DNA of 64,000 nt from Lachnoclostridium sp. An14. Its GTDB lineage: Bacteria > Bacillota > Clostridia > Lachnospirales > Lachnospiraceae. This document shows positions 40,908-49,706 of the stretch, piece after piece (within the stretch, counting starts at the first letter, position 1; the number at the start of each line of letters is the position of its first letter). Position numbers and translations under genes: made by a program. A model generated the notes under the pieces. The model worked only from the letters and a program-made list of their open reading frames with translations, was not told where the DNA came from and did no database searches. Location of the stretch: the NCBI RefSeq assembly GCF_002160755.1, contig NZ_NFLE01000023.1, forward strand, positions 1 to 64,000, given 5' to 3'.

Positions 40908-41822
40908 TTATGGATGTTTCCCGTTTGCTTCCTCCTTATTGTACGCCCTTTTGGAGAAAAAGGAAAGGCATAAACGGTGAAAGGCCTGGGATTCCCGGTT
41001 GGGGGCGGCGTATTTGGGATAGGCCAGAATCCGGTAATAGGGCTTGGACGGAGAGAGGGATAAAAGGCGGCAGCCCGTCCCGGGGCGGATCATGGATTCC
41101 GGGAGAAGGGCGATGCCGGTGCCGGCCCGCATTAAGTCCCTGGCTACGAGAAAATCCTCCGCCTCGTACACGTTTCCGGGGTAGAGGCCCCGTTCGCTTA
41201 AAATCTCATTTTCCAGGGTACGGAAGGAGCTGCCCTCCCGCAGCAGGATAAAGGGCAGTTCCCGCAGATCCTCCAGGGACACATTCTCCTGTCCTGGGGA
41301 GAGAAGGACGTCGGGAACGGCGGCGGCCAGGCGGTCTGTCCCCAGCGTCACCTGTTCCAGCAGGCTGTCCCCGGTGGAGAGGAGGCAGAGCAGGCCCATG
41401 TCCGCCAGCCCGTTTAAGAGCCAGTGGCGGACCACGTGGGAATCCGCCGGCTGCAAATCAAAGCGGGCATCCGGAAACTCTTTTTGCAGCTGTGGAAGGA
41501 GTTCCTCGGAAACCGCCTGGAAAAACTGGGGGGAGGAGGCGATCCGCAGGGAAACGGCCCGGGAGGAAAGCCTGGCGATCTGCTGATAGGTTTCCTGTTT
41601 CACCGTCAGGATCTCCTGGGCGTAGCGCAGGTAGACAGCCCCCTCTCTGGTGGGGAGAAAGCGGCCGCCCTCCCTCCGGAACAGAGGGAAACCCACCTCC
41701 TTTTCCTCCCTGGCCAGCCTCTGGCTGAGGGCGGAGGGGGAGATAAAAAAGGGCTCCGCCGCCTTCGTCAGGCTCCCTTCTCTGGCCAGAGCCAGCAGAT
41801 ATTCCGTGACCGTCACGTCCAT
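40908..41822 (-). CDS. LysR family transcriptional regulator
   Basis: A 304-aa regulator. N-terminal winged helix: TVTEYLLALAREGSLTKAAEPFFISPSALSQRL (truncated here). A periplasmic-binding-protein-like effector domain follows (SLRIASSPQFFQAVSEELLP, GTGIALLPESMI). It is the second gene of a leftward pair, overlapping the end of the upstream LysR gene by 10 bp. The target is probably the divergent transporter-esterase cluster, or its own operon. Confidence 0.9.
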   Translation of the reverse strand: MDVTVTEYLLALAREGSLTKAAEPFFISPSALSQRLAREEKEVGFPLFRREGGRFLPTREGAVYLRYAQEILTVKQETYQQIARLSSRAVSLRIASSPQFFQAVSEELLPQLQKEFPDARFDLQPADSHVVRHWLLNGLADMGLLCLLSTGDSLLEQVTLGTDRLAAAVPDVLLSPGQENVSLEDLRELPFILLREGSSFRTLENEILSERGLYPGNVYEAEDFLVARDLMRAGTGIALLPESMIRPGTGCRLLSLSPSKPYYRILAYPKYAAPNRESQAFHRLCLSFFSKRAYNKEEANGKHP

Positions 41823-42796
41823 AATCCCGTTTCCTCCTGTTCCATGTTTTTTTCCATATAGTAAGACGCGTAGTTGCGCAGGTACACCGGAGCGCCCCAG
41901 TGTTTCATGGTGAGCTGGATGAGATACCGCTCCGCCTCCGTCAGCCGGTGCCCCTGTTTCAGGGCGATGCCCTGGTAGGCGATGAGCTTGGGGCGGAAGG
42001 AGTAGACGGAGATGGAGTCTCCCGGGGAGAAATAGGCCCTGGGAATGAGGGTGGCGCCGCAGCCGTTTCGCACCATGTCGTAGAGCAGGGGGAGAATGTT
42101 GGAACGGAAGGCGATGTTGTTCTCCAGCCCGGCCTTTTTTAACAGGTGCATGACGGTGGAGTAGTGGGAGGTCTCCGACTTGCTGATGAGCAGAGGGGTA
42201 TCCCGCAGCTTTTCCAGGTGGATGGCCGGCAGCTCGCTCTCCGGGGTGATGGCGGAGGCGTCGTAGGAGAGAGGATGGCCCGGCGGCAGCATGAGCACCA
42301 GCTCCTCGTCGGCGATTTTGATAAATTCCAGGTCCGGCAGGCTGGTTTCCGTGGCCCCGTAGAGGCTTAAGGTGACGGAACCGTCCAGGAGGGAGCGGCG
42401 CAGCTCGTTGTTGCGGCCGGAGATGAAATCTAAGTCCACCTCCGGGAAACGCCTGCGGAAATCCTGGAACACGCAGGCGAAGGTCCTGGCTCCCCGGATG
42501 GGGCTTCCGCCCATGACGATGGCTTCCGTCCCGCCGCCGGCGGAAATGGCCATAGCGTGGGCCATCTGGCTCTTGAGCTGGAGAACCCGGCGGCAGCCGT
42601 TTAGATAGATCTTTCCGGCGGGAGTGAGGACGGCCTGTTTTTTGGAGCGGATGACCAGGGGTGTGCCCAGCTCGTCCTCCAGGGCGGCCAGCCAGCTGCT
42701 TAGGGCGGGCTGGGAGACGGACAGCCTTGCGGCGGCCCGGTTTAAAGATCCTTCCTCCGCGATGGCGGCCATGTACTGCATCTGGCGGGTATTCAT
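41813..42796 (-). CDS. LysR family transcriptional regulator (divergent from SLC13 transporter)
   Basis: A 327-aa LTTR. The HTH is MQYMAAIAEEGSLNRAAARL followed by SVSQPALSSWLAALEDELG. The effector domain begins near residue 90 (EAIVMGGSPIRGARTF). Start ATG 42796 follows CAGGAGG. The intergenic region holds a pair of 11-bp direct repeats and the transporter promoter, the usual layout for an LTTR controlling a divergent operon in response to its substrate. Confidence 0.9.
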   Translation of the reverse strand: MNTRQMQYMAAIAEEGSLNRAAARLSVSQPALSSWLAALEDELGTPLVIRSKKQAVLTPAGKIYLNGCRRVLQLKSQMAHAMAISAGGGTEAIVMGGSPIRGARTFACVFQDFRRRFPEVDLDFISGRNNELRRSLLDGSVTLSLYGATETSLPDLEFIKIADEELVLMLPPGHPLSYDASAITPESELPAIHLEKLRDTPLLISKSETSHYSTVMHLLKKAGLENNIAFRSNILPLLYDMVRNGCGATLIPRAYFSPGDSISVYSFRPKLIAYQGIALKQGHRLTEAERYLIQLTMKHWGAPVYLRNYASYYMEKNMEQEETGLWT

Positions 42797-42810
42797 GAAA
42801 AATCCTCCTG

Positions 42811-42884
42811 AAAATATTATAAATTTTTCTAAAATATTATATAAACAAAACGAGTTTGTCAAGAAACTATGTATAGATTATACT
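42811..42884 (+). promoter_or_regulatory. LysR operator repeats and transporter promoter
   Basis: AAAATATTATA occurs at 42811-42821 and 42831-42841, spaced 20 bp (two helical turns). TTGTCA (42856-42861), 17 bp, TATACT (42879-42884) is the rightward promoter. The stretch is far more AT-rich than its surroundings. Confidence 0.6.
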
Positions 42885-42961
42885 AAAATCAAGCCCAGGG
42901 CAAGGAAAAATAATGAAAAAGCCATAAAGAAACTAATAAGAAAATCTTAGGAGGAAAAGTA

Positions 42962-44248
42962 ATGGAAAATATGCAGATGTATATCGTTTTGGCGATTACA
43001 GCGTTTATGATCATCTCCTTCCTGATTGGAAAGATCCCCTACGGAGTGACGACTATGACCTGCTGCGCCCTGCTGGCGATCACAGGCTATTACGATGTCC
43101 CCCAGGCATTTTCCGGCCTGGCAAATAAAACCACCATTCTCATCGCTGGAATGTTCGCCCTGGCATACGCCTTCGGCAAAACCAGCCTGATCAATAAGAT
43201 CCGGGCGAAAATGACGGCAATCAAGGGAAAGAGCGGCATGGTGCTGCTGCTGTTCCTGTTTGGCATCACCATCATTCTCTCCCAGCTCATGGGAAGAACG
43301 GCGGTTCTGTCCATTATGATCCTGTTCGTGGCATCCCTGGACGACGCGGATGAGATGTCCCCCTCCAGAATGGTTGCGGCGATCTTTGCCATCATTGCCG
43401 CGTGGAGTTTAAAGGTGCCGGTGGCCCTGGGCGCGACCATGTCCGCCACCGCCAACGCCTACTATGAAGGCATCGTCTCCGACCCGGCCCTGATGCTCCA
43501 GACCGGGGATTTCATCAAGGTGTCCCTGATCCCCTGCGTCGCCCTCACCGTTTACTGCCTGTTTGCCTGGAAACTGATTCCCAGCCATCCCATTGACAGC
43601 AGTGACGTCAAAGAGGTGAAAAAGACGGAGGCCATCTCCAAAAAAGATGAAATCTGCATCAACGTGGTGTTTATCGGCGTGATGATCGCCTTCTTCTTTG
43701 GAAACAAGCTGGGCAGCTTAATGAACCTGGCTCCCGCCGTAGGCGTCCTGATTCTCATTTACACCAAGTCCCTGAAGGTGAAAGAGGCGGTCAACAGCAT
43801 GACGGGAGACATGGTCTGGATGATCGCAGGCGTGCTGGTAATGTCCGACGCCATGGGCAGCTCCGGCGTGGGCGAGCTCATCGGAAAGGGCATTTTGAGC
43901 ATCCTGGGCGAGAACCCCAGCAGCTGGTTTGTGCTCACCGTATTTGCCATCGCCACCATCGTGATGACCACATTTATGTCCAACACGGGAACGGCAGCCA
44001 TCCTGACCCCCATCGCCGCCAGCATGGCCCTTGTGGCCGGCATGGATCCCAGGGGAATCGTGCTGATCATCAACATTGCCTCCATCATGGCAATCGCCTT
44101 CCCCAGCGGCTCTGCGGAGTGCGCCCTGATGTTCGCCGCGGGACGTCACAGCCCGGTGGGCCTGCTGAAATTTACCCTGCCTTACCTGGCGCTGGCCGTC
44201 ATTACTTTGGTTATCAGCGTCAGCATATTTTTCCCGGTGTACCCGTAA
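42962..44248 (+). CDS. SLC13/ArsB-superfamily anion transporter
   Basis: A 428-aa integral membrane protein with about eleven helices. Features of ion-transporter-superfamily permeases include NKTTILIAGMFALAYAFGKT, the SNTGTAAILTPIAASMA hairpin loop and PSGSAECALMFAAGRHSPVG near the C-terminus. It probably imports an organic anion with Na+ or H+. As first gene of the cluster before an esterase and two dehydrogenases, it may import the substrate of that pathway. Ribosome site TTAGGAGG. Confidence 0.85.
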   Translation: MENMQMYIVLAITAFMIISFLIGKIPYGVTTMTCCALLAITGYYDVPQAFSGLANKTTILIAGMFALAYAFGKTSLINKIRAKMTAIKGKSGMVLLLFLFGITIILSQLMGRTAVLSIMILFVASLDDADEMSPSRMVAAIFAIIAAWSLKVPVALGATMSATANAYYEGIVSDPALMLQTGDFIKVSLIPCVALTVYCLFAWKLIPSHPIDSSDVKEVKKTEAISKKDEICINVVFIGVMIAFFFGNKLGSLMNLAPAVGVLILIYTKSLKVKEAVNSMTGDMVWMIAGVLVMSDAMGSSGVGELIGKGILSILGENPSSWFVLTVFAIATIVMTTFMSNTGTAAILTPIAASMALVAGMDPRGIVLIINIASIMAIAFPSGSAECALMFAAGRHSPVGLLKFTLPYLALAVITLVISVSIFFPVYP

Positions 44249-44302
44249 GAGAGAATGCCTGTGATTTCAGGCCTTTGGAATATGGAAAAGGAGGAAACGA
44301 TC

Positions 44303-46102
44303 ATGGAAGACATCTTGAAAATGAGAGCCCAGGCCCTTCCCGACCCGGAGAGCCTGACCATCGACCCGGAACACTACTACCGGCAGGTGATCTGCGGCTA
44401 TTATCAGTTTGACTGCGCGGTGAAGGAAAATGTGACCCGCTCCGCGAAATTCTACATCCCGGAAAACACGGTGTTCAATCAGCCTACCATCTTCGTGGCG
44501 GTGCCGGACGGGGAGGACAGCTGGGAGTTTCTGGTAAAAAGCGGCTGGAAACAGATGGCGGACGAAAAATCCCTCTCCATCGTGGTCATGGAGCCGGAAA
44601 ACGGCGCCTGGGGCGATGAGGAGGCGGAGATAGAGTACATCACCGCGTTAAACGAGGACGTGAGCTTCCGCCCCTTCTTCTGCGCCTTCCCCTCTAATTT
44701 CTACGGAGTGGCCTACGGCGCGGCGGCGGACATCCTGGCAAAGCAGACCAGGAGATTCCCCAAGTGCTGGGCGGGAGCGGCCATTTTGGGCTCCCGGGGA
44801 ATGACAAAAGAGGAAAAGGAGTGGCTGGAGGAGAAACCTACCAAGGTGCCAGGCGTCACCTGCAGCCAGGTGCAGATGCCGGTGTGGATCGCCGCCCCGG
44901 AGCGCTCAGAAACGGTGGAACGGGAGCTTTCCTATTACAGAACGGCCAACCACAGCGGGGAAGAATGCGCCTGCCCGGCGGACGGCGCCCCCGCGGTCTG
45001 GCTCCCGAAAAAGGGAGGTACGGTGGACGAGCACTGGTGCGCCAAGGTGGTGTTTGACCGTAAGTCCTGGGAGGACTGTGTGGGCTACTCCTACAGCGCC
45101 GCCCTCTACGAAGAAGTTTTCCGCGGCGTCTACCGCTATCCGGGAAACGGAAACGGCGCTCTCCGCTACAACCAGGACATCCGCGCCCGCGGTTTTGAAA
45201 AATTCTCCGCCAAGGTGGCCGGCGGGTTCTACGAGGACGGCCGGGACAGCTACCGTAGAGAGTGGTGGGTGTATGTGCCGGAGACGGCGGACACCTCTAA
45301 GCCTATGCCGGCGGTGTTTGTGTTCCACGGGGCCGGCGGCAGCTGCGACGAGATCGCCGACCGCTCCGGATGGGCTTACGTGGCGGAGAAGTACGGCTTT
45401 CTCATTCTCTGCCCCGGCGCCTCTGTCCCCAACCGGGTCCGTCACGTGAGCAACATGGTGACCAACGAGATGCTCCGCAGTATGTGGAACACCGGCAACC
45501 CCCAGAAGGAGCGCCCGGCGGATATGCTGTTTATCGACTACCTGTACCAGTGGCTCACCGCCCACTACAACGTGGATAAAAGCCGGATCTACGCCAGCGG
45601 CCAGTCCTCCGGCGGCATGATGTCCTGGGCCTGCGCCGCCTACCGCCCCGACTACTTCGCGGCCACGGCCCCCGTTTCCGCCAAGTGCATTGACATTGAG
45701 TCGGAGCACCCCAATCCCCCGGTGGATGGCTCCATCATCCCGGTGATGACGAACCTGGGGCTGGAGGATAATATGTTTAAGGGCGGCTACGGCACCCCCG
45801 ACGCCAAATTCCTGGTGGATCACTGGTGCGGCCGGTTCCATCTGGAGCCGGGCTGGGAGGGCTACACCTACGACGACGGCGGCCAAAATTGCAGTTTCCA
45901 GGACGGCCTCTTTACCAACTACATCTTCCGCACGAAAGCTGGCGTCCCCCTGCTGCGCTGCGTGGAGGCGGCCACAAAGGCTCACGCCATCTGGCCCTCT
46001 GAGTGCGAAATGGCCTGGACGGAGTGGTTCACCAAGTTCTCCAAGGACCCGGAGACGAAGGAACTGTATTATGAAGGGAAAAAGGTGGAGATCGAGGCGT
46101 AG
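44303..46102 (+). CDS. Alpha/beta hydrolase, PHB depolymerase/feruloyl esterase-like
   Basis: A 599-aa cytosolic protein with no signal peptide. The N-terminal half (1-300) is a second hydrolase-like domain of unclear function. The C-terminal half has the esterase-PHB pattern: PAVFVFHGAGGSCDEI (oxyanion loop), nucleophile Ser in YASGQSSGGMMSW, and candidate acid/base residues near the C-terminus (KAHAIWP). It likely cleaves an ester brought in by the upstream transporter. ATG 44303 has GGAGGAAAC. The whole gene is rich in C-ending codons. Confidence 0.8.
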   Translation: MEDILKMRAQALPDPESLTIDPEHYYRQVICGYYQFDCAVKENVTRSAKFYIPENTVFNQPTIFVAVPDGEDSWEFLVKSGWKQMADEKSLSIVVMEPENGAWGDEEAEIEYITALNEDVSFRPFFCAFPSNFYGVAYGAAADILAKQTRRFPKCWAGAAILGSRGMTKEEKEWLEEKPTKVPGVTCSQVQMPVWIAAPERSETVERELSYYRTANHSGEECACPADGAPAVWLPKKGGTVDEHWCAKVVFDRKSWEDCVGYSYSAALYEEVFRGVYRYPGNGNGALRYNQDIRARGFEKFSAKVAGGFYEDGRDSYRREWWVYVPETADTSKPMPAVFVFHGAGGSCDEIADRSGWAYVAEKYGFLILCPGASVPNRVRHVSNMVTNEMLRSMWNTGNPQKERPADMLFIDYLYQWLTAHYNVDKSRIYASGQSSGGMMSWACAAYRPDYFAATAPVSAKCIDIESEHPNPPVDGSIIPVMTNLGLEDNMFKGGYGTPDAKFLVDHWCGRFHLEPGWEGYTYDDGGQNCSFQDGLFTNYIFRTKAGVPLLRCVEAATKAHAIWPSECEMAWTEWFTKFSKDPETKELYYEGKKVEIEA

Positions 46103-46130
46103 AGTTTCCGCAAAATAGAGAAAAGAAGAA

Positions 46131-46176
46131 CGTCAACCCTGCGCGGGAAAATCCGCGGGGCTGGCGTTTTTTGGAT
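46131..46176 (+). terminator. Intrinsic terminator after the esterase gene
   Basis: An imperfect GC-rich stem (ACGTCAACCCTGCGCGG with CCGCGGGGCTGGCGT) followed by T6. Confidence 0.65.
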
Positions 46177-46348
46177 GCACACGCCGCGCAGAGAAAAAAA
46201 GCTGCCGGCGGCATTTGCAGTTTCCGGCCCCCTGTTTTCCGGTGTTTCCCGCCCCGTCCGTTTCCCACTTGTCCCGCCCCGCTCCCTGTGCTATACTTCT
46301 TACAGATTGTGGAAAACCGCTTTGCGGGCGGAAGATTGGGAGGAAAAG

Positions 46349-47305
46349 ATGAGCAGAAAAATTGTAATCGTAAACGCGGAAAAGATGGACTATGACCACC
46401 GTTTGGACTTCTCTGTGGTAGAGGGAGAGGTGGAGATTTATCGGGACAGCACGGAAGGAGAGATGGAGGCCCGCGCCCAGGGGGCTGAGGTGCTGGTGAC
46501 CAAGGAGCTGCCGGTGTCCGGCGAGCTGATCCGCCGCCTGCCGGAGAGTGTGAAAATCATCTGTGAGGCCGGCACCGGCTACAACAACATCGACTTAGAC
46601 GCCTGTAAGGAGCGTGGGATCATGGTCTGCAACGTGCCGTCCTACTCCTCTCAGCGGGTGGCCCACACCGTGATCATGATGATTTTGAATTTAAGCAGCT
46701 CCATGGTAAAGCAGCAGCGGATGCTCTTTGAGGGCAACCACGACAACTTCACCAAGCGACTGATGGTAGACCACCGGGAGGTGAACGGCAAAGTCCTGGG
46801 CGTGGTGGGCGCCGGCCACATCGGGATGGAGGTCATCCGGGTGGCGAAGGCCATGGATATGGAGATTCTGGCCTATTCCCGCAGCAAGCGGGGAGAGGTG
46901 GATGGGATCCGCTATGTGTCCTTAGAGGAGCTGCTGCGGGAGAGCGACTACATTTCCCTCCACTCCCCCCTGACGGAGGAGACCCGCCACATGATCGACG
47001 GGGAAAAGCTGGCTATGATGAAACCCACCGCCTTTTTGATCAACACCGCCAGAGGCGCCCTCATCGACGAAAAGGCCCTGATTAAAGCCCTTCAGGACGG
47101 CGTCATCGCCGGGGCCGGCCTGGATGTGCAGGAGGAGGAGCCGCCAAAGGAGGACAATCCCCTCTACACCATGGACAACGTCCTTCTCACCCCTCACATG
47201 GGCTGGAGGGGGCTGGAGACGAGACAGCGCCTCTTAGACCTGACCGCCGCCAACATTAAGGCCTATATGGACGGAAACCCCATCAACGTCATCGTTGGGA
47301 AATAA
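46349..47305 (+). CDS. D-isomer-specific 2-hydroxyacid dehydrogenase
   Basis: A 318-aa NAD-dependent oxidoreductase converting a 2-keto acid to a D-2-hydroxy acid or the reverse. Rossmann loop GVVGAGHIGMEV, substrate Arg in NTARGALIDEKAL, Glu in GAGLDVQEEEPP and catalytic His in LTPHMGWRG. It resembles D-3-phosphoglycerate or glycerate/hydroxypyruvate dehydrogenases but lacks an ACT domain. ATG 46349 follows GGGAGGAAAAG. The chain between terminator and ADH suggests its own transcript. Confidence 0.9.
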   Translation: MSRKIVIVNAEKMDYDHRLDFSVVEGEVEIYRDSTEGEMEARAQGAEVLVTKELPVSGELIRRLPESVKIICEAGTGYNNIDLDACKERGIMVCNVPSYSSQRVAHTVIMMILNLSSSMVKQQRMLFEGNHDNFTKRLMVDHREVNGKVLGVVGAGHIGMEVIRVAKAMDMEILAYSRSKRGEVDGIRYVSLEELLRESDYISLHSPLTEETRHMIDGEKLAMMKPTAFLINTARGALIDEKALIKALQDGVIAGAGLDVQEEEPPKEDNPLYTMDNVLLTPHMGWRGLETRQRLLDLTAANIKAYMDGNPINVIVGK

Positions 47306-47351
47306 AATACTTAGAGTACGCAGGAAAATAAAAAACAGGAGGTAATACCAG

Positions 47352-48470
47352 ATGAACTATTCCTTTTATATGCCCACCCGCCTCATCCAGGGCCAGGGCT
47401 GCGTCCGCCGGAGCGCCGCAGTCTTTGCCTCTCTGGGTACGAAAGCGTTTATTGTAACAGGAAAGCACTTCGCCCGGAAAAACGGTTCCCTGGACGACGT
47501 GACCGCCGCCCTGACGGAGGCCGGACTTTCCTGGGAAGTGTTTGACGAGATTATGAGCAACCCCACCATCGAGGTGGTTTACCGCGGAGCGGAGCGGATG
47601 CGGGCCTGCGGGGCGGACTTTGTCATCGGCATCGGCGGCGGATCCCCCATGGACTCCGCCAAGGCCATCGCCCTGCTGTACAGCCAGGAGGTGAAGGAGG
47701 AGAACCTGTTTAGCGGCTCCTATGAGGACTGCCTGCCGCCTATGGCCATGATCCCCACCACCGCCGGCACCGGCTCCGAGGTAACCCAGTACGCCATTTT
47801 GACCAACGACGCCAAGGAGACCAAGACCAGTGTGGCCTCTGACCTGCTGTTTCCCACAGTGGCCTTCCTGGACGCTGGCTATATGAAGTCCCTGGGCCGT
47901 GCCACCACCATCCACACCGCCGTGGACGCTCTTTCCCACAACGTGGAGGGAATGATCTCCAAGCGGGCCACCGTCATCAGCGACGCCCTGGCAAAAGAAG
48001 GCATCCGGAGGTTTCGCCTCTGTCTGGAGGCCCTCCTTTCCTGGGACGGACAGACGGAGCTGCCCCTGGAGGTGCGGGAGGAGCTGCTCTGCGCCTCCAC
48101 CATCGGCGGCATGGTCATCGCCCACAGCGGCACCACCGCCGTCCACTCCATGGGCTATGAGCTCACCTACTTCCACGGGACGGACCACGGCCGTGCCAAC
48201 GGCCTGCTGATGGCGGAATTTTTAAAGATCGCCGCGGAGCGGATGCCGGAAAAGACGGCGGACATCCTGGAGGCCCTCTCCATGAACTCTGTGAAGGAGC
48301 TGGGAGAAATGCTGAAAGCCATCCTGGGCCCGGAGCCGCCCCTCACGGAGGAGGAGGCCCTGCGCTACGCCGCCATCGCCGTACAGGCGAAAAATATCAA
48401 AAACGCCCCCTTTGAGCTGACAGAGGAGGAAGTGCGGGAAATCTACCGGAAATCCCTGGTCCGCGGATAA
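47352..48470 (+). CDS. Iron-containing alcohol dehydrogenase
   Basis: A 372-aa group III alcohol dehydrogenase interconverting an alcohol and an aldehyde/ketone with NAD(P). GIGGGSPMDSAKA binds the nucleotide, TTAGTGSEVTQYA is the family signature, and metal ligands are in DALSHNVEG (Asp, His), HSMGYELTYF and HGTDHGRANG. It follows the hydroxyacid dehydrogenase by 46 bp and has a CAGGAGGTAAT ribosome site. Probably reduces or oxidises a breakdown product of the esterase step; the substrate is unknown. Confidence 0.9.
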   Translation: MNYSFYMPTRLIQGQGCVRRSAAVFASLGTKAFIVTGKHFARKNGSLDDVTAALTEAGLSWEVFDEIMSNPTIEVVYRGAERMRACGADFVIGIGGGSPMDSAKAIALLYSQEVKEENLFSGSYEDCLPPMAMIPTTAGTGSEVTQYAILTNDAKETKTSVASDLLFPTVAFLDAGYMKSLGRATTIHTAVDALSHNVEGMISKRATVISDALAKEGIRRFRLCLEALLSWDGQTELPLEVREELLCASTIGGMVIAHSGTTAVHSMGYELTYFHGTDHGRANGLLMAEFLKIAAERMPEKTADILEALSMNSVKELGEMLKAILGPEPPLTEEEALRYAAIAVQAKNIKNAPFELTEEEVREIYRKSLVRG

Positions 48471-48541
48471 AGGGAAATGACCGGCGGGCGAAATGCGGTT
48501 TTGCCCGGAAATGGATTTGCCGCTCAAGCGGATCAGCCTGC

Positions 48542-48571
48542 AAAAAACGGATTCTTCGGAGTCCGTTTTTT
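48542..48571 (+). terminator. Intrinsic terminator of the catabolic cluster
   Basis: AAAAAACGGA and TCCGTTTTTT pair around a TTCTTCGGAG loop region; it works in both directions. The rest of the gap 48471-48803 holds no gene, only an AT-rich stretch before phzF. Confidence 0.75.
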
Positions 48572-48803
48572 GCGTCACAGGAGACACATTCCCGATCCCT
48601 TTCGTTTCGCCCCGGACGCCCCGTCAAATCTGCCCAGGAAAGGGAAATCCATCTGCCGGACGTATCGGATTTCCTAATATTTACATTAAGAATATTTGTT
48701 TTACTTATTTCACTTCCCGGACTACAATAAATGCAATCCTATATAGGCATTTTGAAAGAAAAAAAACCATTTCACAGGGAAAAAGAGACAGGAGGAATGA
48801 AAA

Positions 48804-49583
48804 ATGAAGTACTATGTGGTTGACGCGTTCGCGGAGAAGGTGTTTGAGGGAAATCCCGCCGGGGTCTGCATCCTGGAGAGCTGGCTGTCCGACAGTCTCA
48901 TGCAGGACATTACCAGTGAAAACAACCTTGCGGAAACGGCTTTCGCCGTAAAAGAGGGGCACAGCTATCGTTTGCGCTGGTTTACGCCGGGAGGAGAGAT
49001 CGACCTCTGCGGCCACGCCACCCTGGCCACGGCCTACATCCTGTTTCGTTTCTATGAGCCGGAGGCGAAAACGGTCACCTTCCAGACCCAAAGCGGAACT
49101 CTGGAGGTGGTTCGGGACGGGGACCGTCTGGAAATGGATTTCCCCGCCTATGCCCTGACCCCGGTGCCGGTGACGAAGGAGCTGGTGGATGCCATCGGCC
49201 TGCGCCCGGCGGAAGTCTGGAAGGGGCGGGATCTGGTCTGCGTCCTGGAGCAGGAGGAACAGGTTTACAGCCTTCAGCCGGATCTGGCCAAAGTGGAAAC
49301 CCTGGACGGGCTGCTGCTCCACGTGACGGCGAAGGGAACGGATTACGACTGCGTCAGCCGCACCTTCGCGCCGAAAATGGGGGTGGCGGAGGACGCGGTC
49401 TGCGGCTCCGGCCACTGCCACATCATCCCCCTCTGGGCCGGAAAGGCGAAAAAGGAAATCTTCCGGGCGCGGCAGGCCTCCAAACGGGGCGGAACCCTCT
49501 ACTGCCGGAAGGTGGGAGACCGGGTGAAACTGGCGGGAAAAGCAGCGCTGTACCTGGAAGGGGAGCTGCTGGTGGAAAAGTAA
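48804..49583 (+). CDS. PhzF family isomerase
   Basis: A 259-aa enzyme of the PhzF/diaminopimelate epimerase fold. Signature pieces: YYVVDAFAEKVFEGNPAGVC, NNLAETAFAV with the catalytic Glu, LRWFTPGGEIDLCGHATLA and AEDAVCGSGHCHIIP. Members isomerise small metabolites; most outside phenazine clusters have unknown substrates, and there is no phenazine pathway here. It starts after ACAGGAGGAATGAAA. Confidence 0.9.
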   Translation: MKYYVVDAFAEKVFEGNPAGVCILESWLSDSLMQDITSENNLAETAFAVKEGHSYRLRWFTPGGEIDLCGHATLATAYILFRFYEPEAKTVTFQTQSGTLEVVRDGDRLEMDFPAYALTPVPVTKELVDAIGLRPAEVWKGRDLVCVLEQEEQVYSLQPDLAKVETLDGLLLHVTAKGTDYDCVSRTFAPKMGVAEDAVCGSGHCHIIPLWAGKAKKEIFRARQASKRGGTLYCRKVGDRVKLAGKAALYLEGELLVEK

Positions 49584-49618
49584 GGCGGGAGGCAGAGAGA
49601 AAATCCCTCCTTTCCCAG

Positions 49619-49647
49619 TTGACAATTCTCCCCGCCCCCGCTATGAT
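49619..49647 (+). promoter_or_regulatory. Promoter of the EamA transporter gene
   Basis: TTGACA (49619-49624), 17 bp, TATGAT (49642-49647). Confidence 0.65.
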
Positions 49648-49706
49648 GTCATTAAGTACATTAATTATTAAGAAACTGCAACGTGAAAAGGGGAGGTTAC
49701 ACAGCA

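Noticed and set aside
46175-46348. 58-codon N-terminal extension of the hydroxyacid dehydrogenase
   Set aside because: It runs through the upstream terminator and has no family similarity; ATG 46349 has a strong ribosome site.
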